The translations under genes were made by a program, and so were the position numbers. The notes under the pieces are model-generated. The model made no database searches and was not told the DNA's origin. It saw only the letters and a list, made by a program, of their open reading frames with translations. From Mesorhizobium sp. ES1-1 (GTDB lineage: Bacteria; Pseudomonadota; Alphaproteobacteria; Rhizobiales; Rhizobiaceae), in NCBI RefSeq assembly GCF_020164785.1, contig NZ_JAIUGX010000009.1:62001-126000 (forward strand): a stretch of DNA of 64,000 nucleotides, given 5' to 3'. This document shows positions 1 through 7,772 of this stretch, piece after piece; within the stretch, counting starts at the first letter, position 1; every line of letters begins with the position of its first letter.

Positions 1-1635
1 AACCTCGACTTCATCTGGGAACCGGCGGCCGGCCAGTCACCCGACCGGACGATCGCCGAGGACGGGACGATCAACGGCAGGGGCAGGCTGGTCTGGCGCG
101 TCCGCGGCTCCGCGAGCTACGACCCGAAGACTGTCTATTCCAGCTATTTCGGCGAGATCAGGGATGGCCGGGCGGACGGCCAGGGCCGGCTCGAGATGCG
201 CTCCGGGGAGATTTGGGAGGGTCATTGGCGAGCCGGCGTGCTCGATGGCGCCGGGATCCATGTCGACGCCGACGGCAATCGTTATGAGGGCCAGTTCGCC
301 GCCGGCCTGGCGAACGGGCAAGGCCGGCTGACCATGGCCACCGGCGAGATATTTGTAGGTCCCTTCGTCGACGGCCAGAGGAACGGCAAGGGCCGGACCC
401 GGCTTGCCGGGGGGACGGTCTATGAATCGCAATGGGTGATGGGCAGGGAGGTCGACGGCTCACGCCCCGATATATTGGCCGACGCGAAGGTGGGCGGCCT
501 GATCAAGGCGCAGACCGGCGGCGGCGCAGCCGACAAGGTCGAGATCGGTGTCGCGGTCGACCAACGCATGACGCAGCAGGCCGACATGCAGTACCAGCAC
601 GTGGTGCGCGACGAGGACATCGCGATCTATCCGCAGGCGGATGAGTACAATGACAGCTGGAACGGCACCGGGGAGATCACCACCGGCAATGTCTATGGCG
701 GATTGGACTGGGACGACACGCCGGCCTTCGCCGAAGTCGACCTGAAGACTACGGATAGGTCCAAGGTCAAGCTCGACAGGCTGGAGATGAAGGTCGCCGC
801 CAGCGACGCCTATCGCAAGCCGATGCTGTCGATATCCGAGCATTTCGGCTGCGTCGGCTTCCGCCCGGATTTCTCGATCATCAACAATGGCTGGGGTGAC
901 GCCAAGGACATGAAGATGTCGATCCAGTTCACAAACGTGGACGAGGAGGGCAATCCAACCGGCGACCCAAGCCGGATGTTCACAAAGGACATCGGTAGCA
1001 TCGGCGACGGGGCCGACGTGTCGATCAAGAGCGTTTTGACCGAGGCCGGAGTCGATACGGCAAGCCTGGAGACGGGGCGTTTTCCGTGTCCCTCGGTCGA
1101 CAGTCTCAATGTCTGCCGCAGCCAGCTGACCAACAAGATCAAGTTCGGCCAGGTTGCGGACTATCTCGGCAGCATGCAGCAGGCGCTGACGCTGAACGCG
1201 ATCGGCAAGTTCGACTATTCCTGGGCCGATGACGAAGGCCATGTCTATCAGCAGAGCGAGCCGTTCCGCACGCAGATCACCATGGCCGTCTTCGAGACGC
1301 CCGAATCGATGGCCGAATGCGGCGATGGCGGCGGCGGAACTCCGGAGGCGATGCGCTACCAGAACATCGAATTTCCCATCGGCAAGCATGACTACACCAT
1401 CGCCATGCCGATGCGTGGCAACAAGAACGTCAGTTCCTACACGGCGCGATTGAAAATGTGGTCGTCCATGTCATCGATCCACCGTTTCAGCATCGCGGCC
1501 CACTTCGCCGACGGCAGCGTGCGCGAAAGCAAGCCGGTGACCTTCTTCTATTTTCGACCGAAACAATCGCTGTTCGAGACCAAGACCGAACCGGCCGCCT
1601 GCTATCTGCCGCGTGAAATGCTTGGCTGCGGCTAG
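1..1635 (+). CDS. MORN-repeat protein, 5' end outside window
   Basis: The frame is open from base 1 to a stop at 1633-1635, so the gene starts upstream of the window; the internal ATG at 196 is probably not the start. The N-terminal visible part (about the first 150 codons) carries MORN-like repeats of the pattern GxGxxxxxxGxxYEGxFxxGxxxGxG, for example around bases 160-420. These usually form beta-hairpin scaffolds that bind lipids or proteins. The following roughly 330 residues match no family I recognise. They contain scattered cysteines (including a Cys-Arg pair near 1110 and Cys residues at the C terminus) and beta-rich stretches, which suits an extracytoplasmic protein. It converges on the exported Memo/CapA-like gene of the caspase cluster. 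Its function is unknown. Confidence 0.7.
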   Translation, partial: NLDFIWEPAAGQSPDRTIAEDGTINGRGRLVWRVRGSASYDPKTVYSSYFGEIRDGRADGQGRLEMRSGEIWEGHWRAGVLDGAGIHVDADGNRYEGQFAAGLANGQGRLTMATGEIFVGPFVDGQRNGKGRTRLAGGTVYESQWVMGREVDGSRPDILADAKVGGLIKAQTGGGAADKVEIGVAVDQRMTQQADMQYQHVVRDEDIAIYPQADEYNDSWNGTGEITTGNVYGGLDWDDTPAFAEVDLKTTDRSKVKLDRLEMKVAASDAYRKPMLSISEHFGCVGFRPDFSIINNGWGDAKDMKMSIQFTNVDEEGNPTGDPSRMFTKDIGSIGDGADVSIKSVLTEAGVDTASLETGRFPCPSVDSLNVCRSQLTNKIKFGQVADYLGSMQQALTLNAIGKFDYSWADDEGHVYQQSEPFRTQITMAVFETPESMAECGDGGGGTPEAMRYQNIEFPIGKHDYTIAMPMRGNKNVSSYTARLKMWSSMSSIHRFSIAAHFADGSVRESKPVTFFYFRPKQSLFETKTEPAACYLPREMLGCG

Positions 1636-1696
1636 GGTGTATTGGATATCAGCTGATGCCCGCCTGCCGTGACTCGCAATTCGCCCAGGCGCGCGC

Positions 1697-3415
1697 CTAC
1701 TTCCGGCCCATCTCAAAATAGTTCGGCAGCGGGATGAGCCTGGTGAAGACCGTGCCCTGGGCGAAGACGCGCAGTTCCAGCATCGAACCCGAGGAGCGCT
1801 CGGCTTTCTGGTCGAACAGGAAATTGCCGAGCGAATAGACCTCCGCGACATCGCCGCCGGCAAGCGGCACGATCGCGTCGCTCGACACATGGGGATGGCC
1901 ACCGGCGATGACCAAAGCGCCGCGCAGCCGCATCTCGTCGGCCAGCATGGACTCGCGCGCCGATGGCTCGGTCTTGTATTCGCGGCCCCAGTGGACGAAA
2001 GCCACCACCGGCCGTTGCGCATTCTCGTGCAGCAGCCGGTCGAGCAGCGCCGGGGTCAGCAGGTCGGTGTTCTTGGAACCGTTGGTGTCGATGTCGGTCA
2101 GACCGATAAGATCGACATCGGCAAGCGCGAGCGTCTCGCCCTGGCCGAAATGCGGGATGCCCGCACTGTCCAGTGCGCGCAAGGTCTCGGCATAGCCGGA
2201 AGGGCCGAGATCATAGGCATGGTTGTTGGCGAGACTGACGCCGGCGACGTGCAGCCGCTTCAGCATAGTGGCAGCAAGGTCTTCCGGCATGGCCAGCGTC
2301 ATATCGTCGATGGCTTCGGGCACGTTGGGCAGGATGACGCCTTCGAGATTGACGATCAGAGGCCGCGATCCGGTCAATGTGAGGATGTCCTCGACGATCC
2401 TGTCGGCAACGCCGTCGCGGATCAGGATCTTCTTCATGGCGCGGCCGAAATTCACGTCGCCAGCGAGGTAGTAGATCCTGTCCTTTGACCGGGCCGGATT
2501 GTTGAAGCCGGGACCAAAGGCGCCGAAAAACGCCACCACATAGCTCGTCGTCCGCTCGACATAGTCCGACGTGTGTTCCTGCGAGTTCTCATTGGCGACC
2601 ACCAGTGGCTGGGCCCCGAACAATTCGCGTTGCAGCCTGGTCTGGATGTAGAGCGCGCCGACGGAATCTGCATGATCGGGCTGGCGAAGCACCGCTATGC
2701 CGTCAAGCGAACCGGCGGCCAGCATGGTCAGGGATTGCTGGTCGAAGCGGCGAGCCTCGTGCTGGGGCAGGTAATGCGAAAAATCCGTCGATTCGACGAT
2801 CAGCGTGTCCTGGTCGACGATCGGTTTCAGCGCTTCGGCGAGCCTGTCCCAGTCGCGGCGCTTGGCCTTCACCGACATCGCCACCGGCACGATGCGCGCT
2901 TCGGGGAAATAATGGTGCAGGAACGGCAACAGAGCCCGCACGCCGTGCTCCTTGTCGAACAGGCAGGACTCCTCCACCATGTCGCCGTTCGTTTCGAGTT
3001 GGCGCACCGCCTGAATGTCGGTCACGACGGGGCCAAGCACGGTGTCGAAGCCCCGCGACGTCGTGGCGTAGAGCTTGTGCGTCTTGTGGAAATGGTCCGG
3101 CGCCAGGATGACGATGCGCTTGTAGCGATAGCCGGATGCCGCGTGGAAACCGAGCGCCACGAGGTCAGCCGCCAAAAGATGATGCGGCACGGTGATGCCG
3201 GTCAGCCGCTGGTTGGAGGGCGGGACATCGGCGACCGCTGTCATTGCACCTTTGAACAGCGCGGCGTCGTCGTAGAAGGGCGGGAAGTTTGCTGTGCTGG
3301 GTGGGCAGACGACAGGGGCGGCGAAGGCGGGCAGCGAGAGGGTGAAGACGAGGCACAGCATTGCGATAGCCGTGAAAAAACGCGCGAGAAGGCCCCCCTC
3401 TATCCTGCCGGACAT
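1697..3415 (-). CDS. Exported Memo-like / CapA-like fusion protein
   Basis: About 572 residues from the ATG at 3415. A hydrophobic signal segment (LCLVFTLSLPAFA) precedes two domains. The first, about residues 50-310, resembles AmmeMemoRadiSam system protein B (Memo), with PHH, APDHFH, KEHG and DFSHY motifs. The second, about residues 320-570, resembles the CapA/PgsA metallophosphatase-like family, with AGDVNFGR, NLEG, LANNHAYD, HWGREY, GGHPH and SLGNFLFDQ. CapA proteins take part in poly-gamma-glutamate or capsule synthesis, while Memo-like proteins are poorly understood. The open frame extends upstream to 3568, but that extension lies in a palindromic repeat. The ATG chosen sits in the repeat, and the repeat's G-rich arm could serve as its ribosome binding site; an ATG at 3361 would leave too short a signal peptide. 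It is the last gene of the minus-strand caspase cluster. Domain calls are fairly secure, function is not. Confidence 0.8.
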   Translation of the reverse strand: MSGRIEGGLLARFFTAIAMLCLVFTLSLPAFAAPVVCPPSTANFPPFYDDAALFKGAMTAVADVPPSNQRLTGITVPHHLLAADLVALGFHAASGYRYKRIVILAPDHFHKTHKLYATTSRGFDTVLGPVVTDIQAVRQLETNGDMVEESCLFDKEHGVRALLPFLHHYFPEARIVPVAMSVKAKRRDWDRLAEALKPIVDQDTLIVESTDFSHYLPQHEARRFDQQSLTMLAAGSLDGIAVLRQPDHADSVGALYIQTRLQRELFGAQPLVVANENSQEHTSDYVERTTSYVVAFFGAFGPGFNNPARSKDRIYYLAGDVNFGRAMKKILIRDGVADRIVEDILTLTGSRPLIVNLEGVILPNVPEAIDDMTLAMPEDLAATMLKRLHVAGVSLANNHAYDLGPSGYAETLRALDSAGIPHFGQGETLALADVDLIGLTDIDTNGSKNTDLLTPALLDRLLHENAQRPVVAFVHWGREYKTEPSARESMLADEMRLRGALVIAGGHPHVSSDAIVPLAGGDVAEVYSLGNFLFDQKAERSSGSMLELRVFAQGTVFTRLIPLPNYFEMGRK

Positions 3416-3546
3416 CTCCCCCTCAAGGGGGGAGATTATTCTCCTCACCGGCGGGGCATCGTTGGAAGCATTGAGAGTTGGCGAAGGCTGAGGTGGCAGC
3501 CGATCTCCCCCCTTGCGGGGGAGATGTCCGGCAGGACAGAGGGGGG
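3393..3546. repeat. Large inverted repeat, rhizobial intergenic palindromic (RIME-like) element
   Basis: Two 44-base copies, 3393-3436 and 3503-3546, are inverted relative to one another with 42 of 44 positions matching and a 66-base spacer. Each copy has its own internal palindrome (a C-run followed by a G-run, with CTCCCCC and GGGGGGAG arms). The element fills almost the whole gap between the WD40-caspase gene and the Memo/CapA gene. The layout recalls the RIME-type intergenic elements known in rhizobia; that name is an inference. Confidence 0.8.
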
Positions 3547-3564
3547 TGCCTGGGCGCAGCCCCC

Positions 3565-6500
3565 TCATGGCTCGGCGAGCACGATGTTCTCCACGCCGCC
3601 GACATAGTAGAACGGCTTCTGCTTCGAGGAGGTCAGCCGCATTACCTCGCGCGATATGAAGTCGGCGAGGCCGAAGAGGGTGACGCCGCCATCCGATGTC
3701 CTGGCCTTGCCGCGCAAGCCTTCGAGAACCGAATAGGTGAAGACGCCGTGGCCGAGTTCGGGCAGTTCGGCGGCGGTGTTGTTGGCGGCGGTGGCCGAAA
3801 ACACCACGATACGGGCATCCTGCGCGTCCTTCTCCAGGCGCGGATTGAAGGCGTTGGCGGCGTGGCAGGTGTCGAGCAGCATGAAGCGCATGCCCTTGGC
3901 CCGCTCGACCGATTTCTGGATGTCTCCCCAGTCGACAAGCGAGGACCGCTTCCAGCGCTCGACGTCCTGTTTGCGGCCGTCGGTGGGGATGAAGTAATAG
4001 TCCTCGTCGATGTTGATGCCATGGCCGGCGACGAAGATGATGGTGGTGTCCTGCTCGCCCGGCCTGTCGAGGAAATCGGCAAGCTGGTCGTCGATCGTAT
4101 CGGAGTCCGGCTCCATGATGTTATCGGCGCTGGCGACGGCGTAGGTCTGCCTGGCTTTGTCGGGCTTCCCGTCCAGCGCTTCGCGGTTGACCAGCACCAG
4201 GGTTTCCATCGACGAGAACAGCGGCGCCGATTTCCTGGAAATCACGTCGAGGAACTCGGTGGCGTCGTCGACGGAATAGCGCAGGTCACAGGCCCGGCCC
4301 GAGCAGGCATCGGTCAGGAACGGATATTTGTCGACGCCGATGACCGCGACATAGAGCTTGCCCTTGGCCTGCGCCTTCTCGGTCTTCCTTGCCAGGGCCG
4401 TCACGCTGCGCTCGGTCAGATATCCAAACTCGTTGGTGCCGGTAACGCGGATCGTGTTCTCGCCGTTTTCGACCGGTATCTCGACAATGGTGCGGTCGCC
4501 ATCGACCGAGCGGGTCGTGATGTCGCCGACATTGCGGCTGTTGGACAGGATCGAGAAGCCGGTCACATCGGCGCCGGCCTCCTTTGCTCCCGTGATCTCG
4601 ACCGCGACATAGCCATCCCGGACCTTGCTCTGGTCGTCGGCGACGCGGACCCCGAATTCCGGCGGCTTGCGCTGCAGCAGCTTGCGCAACTCGTTGTCGA
4701 CCCCCGGCCGCATCTCCTTGACCGCCTGCTTGGCGCTGCGCAGGATGATCGCGCGCCGAACCATTTCCGGGCTCCAGAGGTATTTCTTCAATTGACCGGC
4801 CCGGATGAAGCGGCCTTCATGATCGCGGCCCTGGTTGACCTGCCAGCCGATCAGCTTGTCTCCCTCGTCTGAGGAGTAGTAGTAGCCCTGCGGCATCCAG
4901 GCGATCCATTCCGAGCCGGCAAAGAACATCGACACGATCAACTCGTGCGTCTTCAGGTTCCATAGCCTCAGCGTCTGATCGGCGCTGCCGGTGACCAGCA
5001 GGCCGGCCTCGGGTGAAGCGACCAAGGCGTTGATCTCGCCTGTATGGCCAATAAATTCACCGGAGACTTTTGCGGTCGCTGTCCGGTATTCAAGCAGCGT
5101 CCCATCATTGCCGCCGGTGATCAAACCGAGCCCGCCGCCGATCAGCGTATAGGCGGAATGGACAAAGCCGTTGGTGGCGTCGTTCTCAATGCTACGAACC
5201 ACCTTGCCGGCATTGGCGATCTCCAGCACCGCGTTTTCAAGCGCATTCTTGCCGCCGGGGGCGGCGTCAAGCGCCCATTGGCCCTCTCCCAGGGAGGCGC
5301 GGGCAAACGAGCCGGCTCCCCCGATCGGCTGGGGCGCGTCGAAGAACCGCTCCGTTGTCGGAAGTTCCAGCTTCTTGTCCAATATGCCCTGTTCTTCGGG
5401 ACAGGCCACGCGGGCGGGGCACGCGTTAGCGTTGCCCCAGGCGATGACACCATTCGACGCATCGATGCCGACGGCGGTCACTGGTTCCCCCAATCCCTGC
5501 AGCAGGGCCTTGCGTTCGCCGGTCGCCGGGTCCCAGACCTGAATGGCGTTGCGCGTCCCGCCGGCTGTCGCCACCAGCGAGCCATCGGCGTTGGCGGTGC
5601 TGGCGCGGACCGTGCCGTCATGACCGGCATAATCCCGCGCCTTCTCGCCGGTCTCGATGTTCCAGACGGTGGAGCGATGCCTGTCGGCGCAGCGGTAGCC
5701 GCAGGACGCGACCAGGCGAGCGCCCCCGGCGAAGGTCAACGAACCGATGAGAAAATCCTGCTTTGGCATGGCACGCGCCAAGGTGCCGTCGGCGGCATGC
5801 CAGATATCGACCTGCCCGTCATTGCTTCCGGTGGCGAACAGGCCGCCGTCCGGTGACACCGCCAGCGCCATGACGCTGATATCGCGCAATGGCTCGGCCT
5901 CGGCCGGCAAGGGGATCTCCTCGCCCTTTTCCACGTCCCAGAGGCGAATGCCATTGTCGGTGGTGGCGGCCGCCAGGCGCGTCCCCGCGGCGGCGAAGGC
6001 GAGCTTGTCGATGTGCCAGGAATCGGCGTCAAGTTTCTTGTCCAGGGTCCATCCAGTGGCGGACTTGTCGTCCTGTTTCCACAGGTAAACGACGCCGTCG
6101 GCGCCGCCGGCGGCCAAAATCCTGCCATCGGGAGAGAAGGCCAGGTCATAGATTGCGTAGTCCGCGGCTTTGAGCACTGCCTTGATCTTGCCTGTGGCGA
6201 AGTCGAAGAGCCTGATGTCGCCATAGGGCGGCTGGTCGCCGAGGCTGGCGCCGAAATAGCCTCCGGCGGCGATCGTCTTGCCATCGGGCGCGACGGCGAC
6301 CGCAAAGATCTTGCCGTCGCTGCCATTGCCGAGATAGCCGCGAATGGTGCGCAGCGTCACCCCGCTCTGCCAGTCCCAGATGCGGATGGTCTTGTCATCG
6401 GAGGCGGAGACGATGTCCTCGCCGTCGGGCGTAAAAGCGAGGTCGGTGACCTGCGCGGTATGCCCCCCGGTATCCAGATCGAGATGGAAATCCGGCGTAT

Positions 6501-6585
6501 CGCCGGCACGCGCAGGATTTATGGCGCCCAGGCCGAGCATCGCCAGCCAGCACACAGCAAGACAAAACGCCGGACCGGTCTTCAT
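3565..6585 (-). CDS. Secreted WD40-repeat caspase-like (peptidase C14) protein
   Basis: 1006 residues. It has a Sec signal peptide (residues 1-27, ending NPARA). WD40 repeats follow over about residues 35-580, with many D-x-T-x-R-x-W-D type ends such as SDDKTIRIWDW and SADQTLRLWNL. After a linker comes a C-terminal caspase-fold domain (about 735-1000) opening with LYVAVIGVDKYP. The expected dyad is present: His855 in VAGHG and Cys907 in LLDTCHA. It therefore looks like a catalytically competent orthocaspase, predicted to cleave after basic residues by analogy with its family, placed in the periplasm or outside the cell. The gene follows a small membrane-protein gene by 15 bases, indicating co-transcription. 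The substrate is unknown. Confidence 0.88.
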   Translation of the reverse strand: MKTGPAFCLAVCWLAMLGLGAINPARAGDTPDFHLDLDTGGHTAQVTDLAFTPDGEDIVSASDDKTIRIWDWQSGVTLRTIRGYLGNGSDGKIFAVAVAPDGKTIAAGGYFGASLGDQPPYGDIRLFDFATGKIKAVLKAADYAIYDLAFSPDGRILAAGGADGVVYLWKQDDKSATGWTLDKKLDADSWHIDKLAFAAAGTRLAAATTDNGIRLWDVEKGEEIPLPAEAEPLRDISVMALAVSPDGGLFATGSNDGQVDIWHAADGTLARAMPKQDFLIGSLTFAGGARLVASCGYRCADRHRSTVWNIETGEKARDYAGHDGTVRASTANADGSLVATAGGTRNAIQVWDPATGERKALLQGLGEPVTAVGIDASNGVIAWGNANACPARVACPEEQGILDKKLELPTTERFFDAPQPIGGAGSFARASLGEGQWALDAAPGGKNALENAVLEIANAGKVVRSIENDATNGFVHSAYTLIGGGLGLITGGNDGTLLEYRTATAKVSGEFIGHTGEINALVASPEAGLLVTGSADQTLRLWNLKTHELIVSMFFAGSEWIAWMPQGYYYSSDEGDKLIGWQVNQGRDHEGRFIRAGQLKKYLWSPEMVRRAIILRSAKQAVKEMRPGVDNELRKLLQRKPPEFGVRVADDQSKVRDGYVAVEITGAKEAGADVTGFSILSNSRNVGDITTRSVDGDRTIVEIPVENGENTIRVTGTNEFGYLTERSVTALARKTEKAQAKGKLYVAVIGVDKYPFLTDACSGRACDLRYSVDDATEFLDVISRKSAPLFSSMETLVLVNREALDGKPDKARQTYAVASADNIMEPDSDTIDDQLADFLDRPGEQDTTIIFVAGHGINIDEDYYFIPTDGRKQDVERWKRSSLVDWGDIQKSVERAKGMRFMLLDTCHAANAFNPRLEKDAQDARIVVFSATAANNTAAELPELGHGVFTYSVLEGLRGKARTSDGGVTLFGLADFISREVMRLTSSKQKPFYYVGGVENIVLAEP

Positions 6586-6600
6586 GGCTCGATCCTGTCG

Positions 6601-7302
6601 TCAGTTCGGCGAGGATGATGATGCAGTGCCGACATATTTTTCGACGGCCTTGGCGAAGGTGGTCGAGCCGGCCTTGCGCTGCCGATCGATGTAGCCGGCA
6701 AAGTAACTCCAGAACGAGACCGCGTAGTCATGGAAATAAGCGTCGGCGACCTCGCGCGAACAGACATTGCCTTCGACGCAAAAGGAGAGGCGGTTGAGGA
6801 AATAAAGGACCTTGTCGAAATCGGCGGAGAATTCCCCCAGCGGCTCGTCGCCGCCCGTGGCGGACATCGCCTCGATGCCGATGCGCTGCCGGTAAACCTT
6901 CTCCTCGGCGGCGGTCGGATTGGCGCCGAGCAGCGAGCTGTATTTTTCGTTGAGCGCCGCCAGGCGAGCTTTCAAAGACTGCTGGGCCTTCTGGTAGTCG
7001 GGCGTTTCCCAAAGCTCGACCAGGCCCATGGACTGCGAGACGCGTTGTTCCTCGCGCGATTGAAGATACTGCACCACCGAGAAAAGCGCCCCGATGATCA
7101 GAACGAAACGCACGCCAAGGCCGGCCCACGCGTCGATGATGGTGCGCCAGTCACCATCGGTGAACGGATTGGCATCCTTCTTCGGGACCTCGACCGGCGG
7201 AGGCGCCTTCTTCCGCTCCGGACGACCGGAAATCGCCAGGCTCATCTCGGGCGATGCCTGTGCGATCGGCTCGCGGGTCGACTTCGGTTTTGGCTCTTTC
7301 AT
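6601..7302 (-). CDS. Single-pass membrane protein of the caspase cluster, unknown function
   Basis: 233 residues from the ATG at 7302. The N-terminal 55 residues are charged and Pro/Lys-rich, followed by one membrane segment (about 60-80, GVRFVLIIGALFSVVQYL). The remaining C-terminal part is mainly helical, with two cysteines in SFCVEGNVCS. Its start overlaps the stop of the preceding gene in an ATGA arrangement, so translation is probably coupled. An upstream extension of the frame to 7473 has no signal or membrane feature and would bury the neighbour, so I rejected it. I do not recognise a named family. Context suggests a membrane anchor or partner for the neighbouring periplasmic caspases. 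Confidence 0.75.
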   Translation of the reverse strand: MKEPKPKSTREPIAQASPEMSLAISGRPERKKAPPPVEVPKKDANPFTDGDWRTIIDAWAGLGVRFVLIIGALFSVVQYLQSREEQRVSQSMGLVELWETPDYQKAQQSLKARLAALNEKYSSLLGANPTAAEEKVYRQRIGIEAMSATGGDEPLGEFSADFDKVLYFLNRLSFCVEGNVCSREVADAYFHDYAVSFWSYFAGYIDRQRKAGSTTFAKAVEKYVGTASSSSPN

Positions 7303-7676
7303 CCGCAACGCCCCAGATCGATCTTGGCCGAGGGGTCGAGCACAAGGCCCGGCTCCTTGAGCTTCTGCCGCAGGCAACCGAGCTGCTGGCGCGAGATCAT
7401 GAACTGTACATCCGGCTCCACGGTGCCCTTGGTGGGCGAGGGCAGGGCTTCCACCACGCCGCGCGACGCGCAATTGCTGAGATCCACCGCGACGGCCTCG
7501 TTCTTGCCCGTGGCAATCTGGTCATATTGATCGAGGAAGCAGCTCGCCAACTCGGAATTGATGACGATTTCCTTGGCGCACAATCCGCAAGGCTCTTCCG
7601 CCCACGCGTTTGACATGACGAGCATGGCGCTTAGGCCGCCAACCGCGCCAATCAGCTTCAAAATAGAGTTTCTCAC
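7299..7676 (-). CDS. Small exported cysteine-containing protein
   Basis: 125 residues with a GTG start at 7676, preceded by GAGG at a six-base spacing. A signal peptide (about residues 1-26, ending NAWA) is followed by a mature domain of about 100 residues with six cysteines (CGLC, SCF, NCAS, GCL and a near-terminal RCG). The CxxC near the mature N terminus and the paired cysteines suggest disulfides in the periplasm. No family is recognised. The stop codon overlaps the ATG of the following membrane-protein gene. It sits between two exported caspase-like genes and is probably part of the same transcription unit, with a 96-base gap from the Tat-caspase gene upstream. Confidence 0.75.
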   Translation of the reverse strand: MRNSILKLIGAVGGLSAMLVMSNAWAEEPCGLCAKEIVINSELASCFLDQYDQIATGKNEAVAVDLSNCASRGVVEALPSPTKGTVEPDVQFMISRQQLGCLRQKLKEPGLVLDPSAKIDLGRCG

Positions 7677-7772
7677 GATAGGCCTCGCTTGCTTGATCGA
7701 GCTGTCATGCGTTCAGTTGGAAATGTTCACCGATCCTGCCCGCCGTGCAAGGGCTGGCACCAGATGCCACGC

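Noticed and set aside
460..1389. Long open frame antisense to the MORN-repeat gene
   Set aside because: Lacks recognisable domains and ribosome binding site. The sense frame has clear MORN repeats. Long antisense frames are expected in GC-rich DNA.
3416..3568. Upstream N-terminal extension of the Memo/CapA protein
   Set aside because: It is translated from the palindromic repeat and would put about 50 unrelated residues before the signal peptide.
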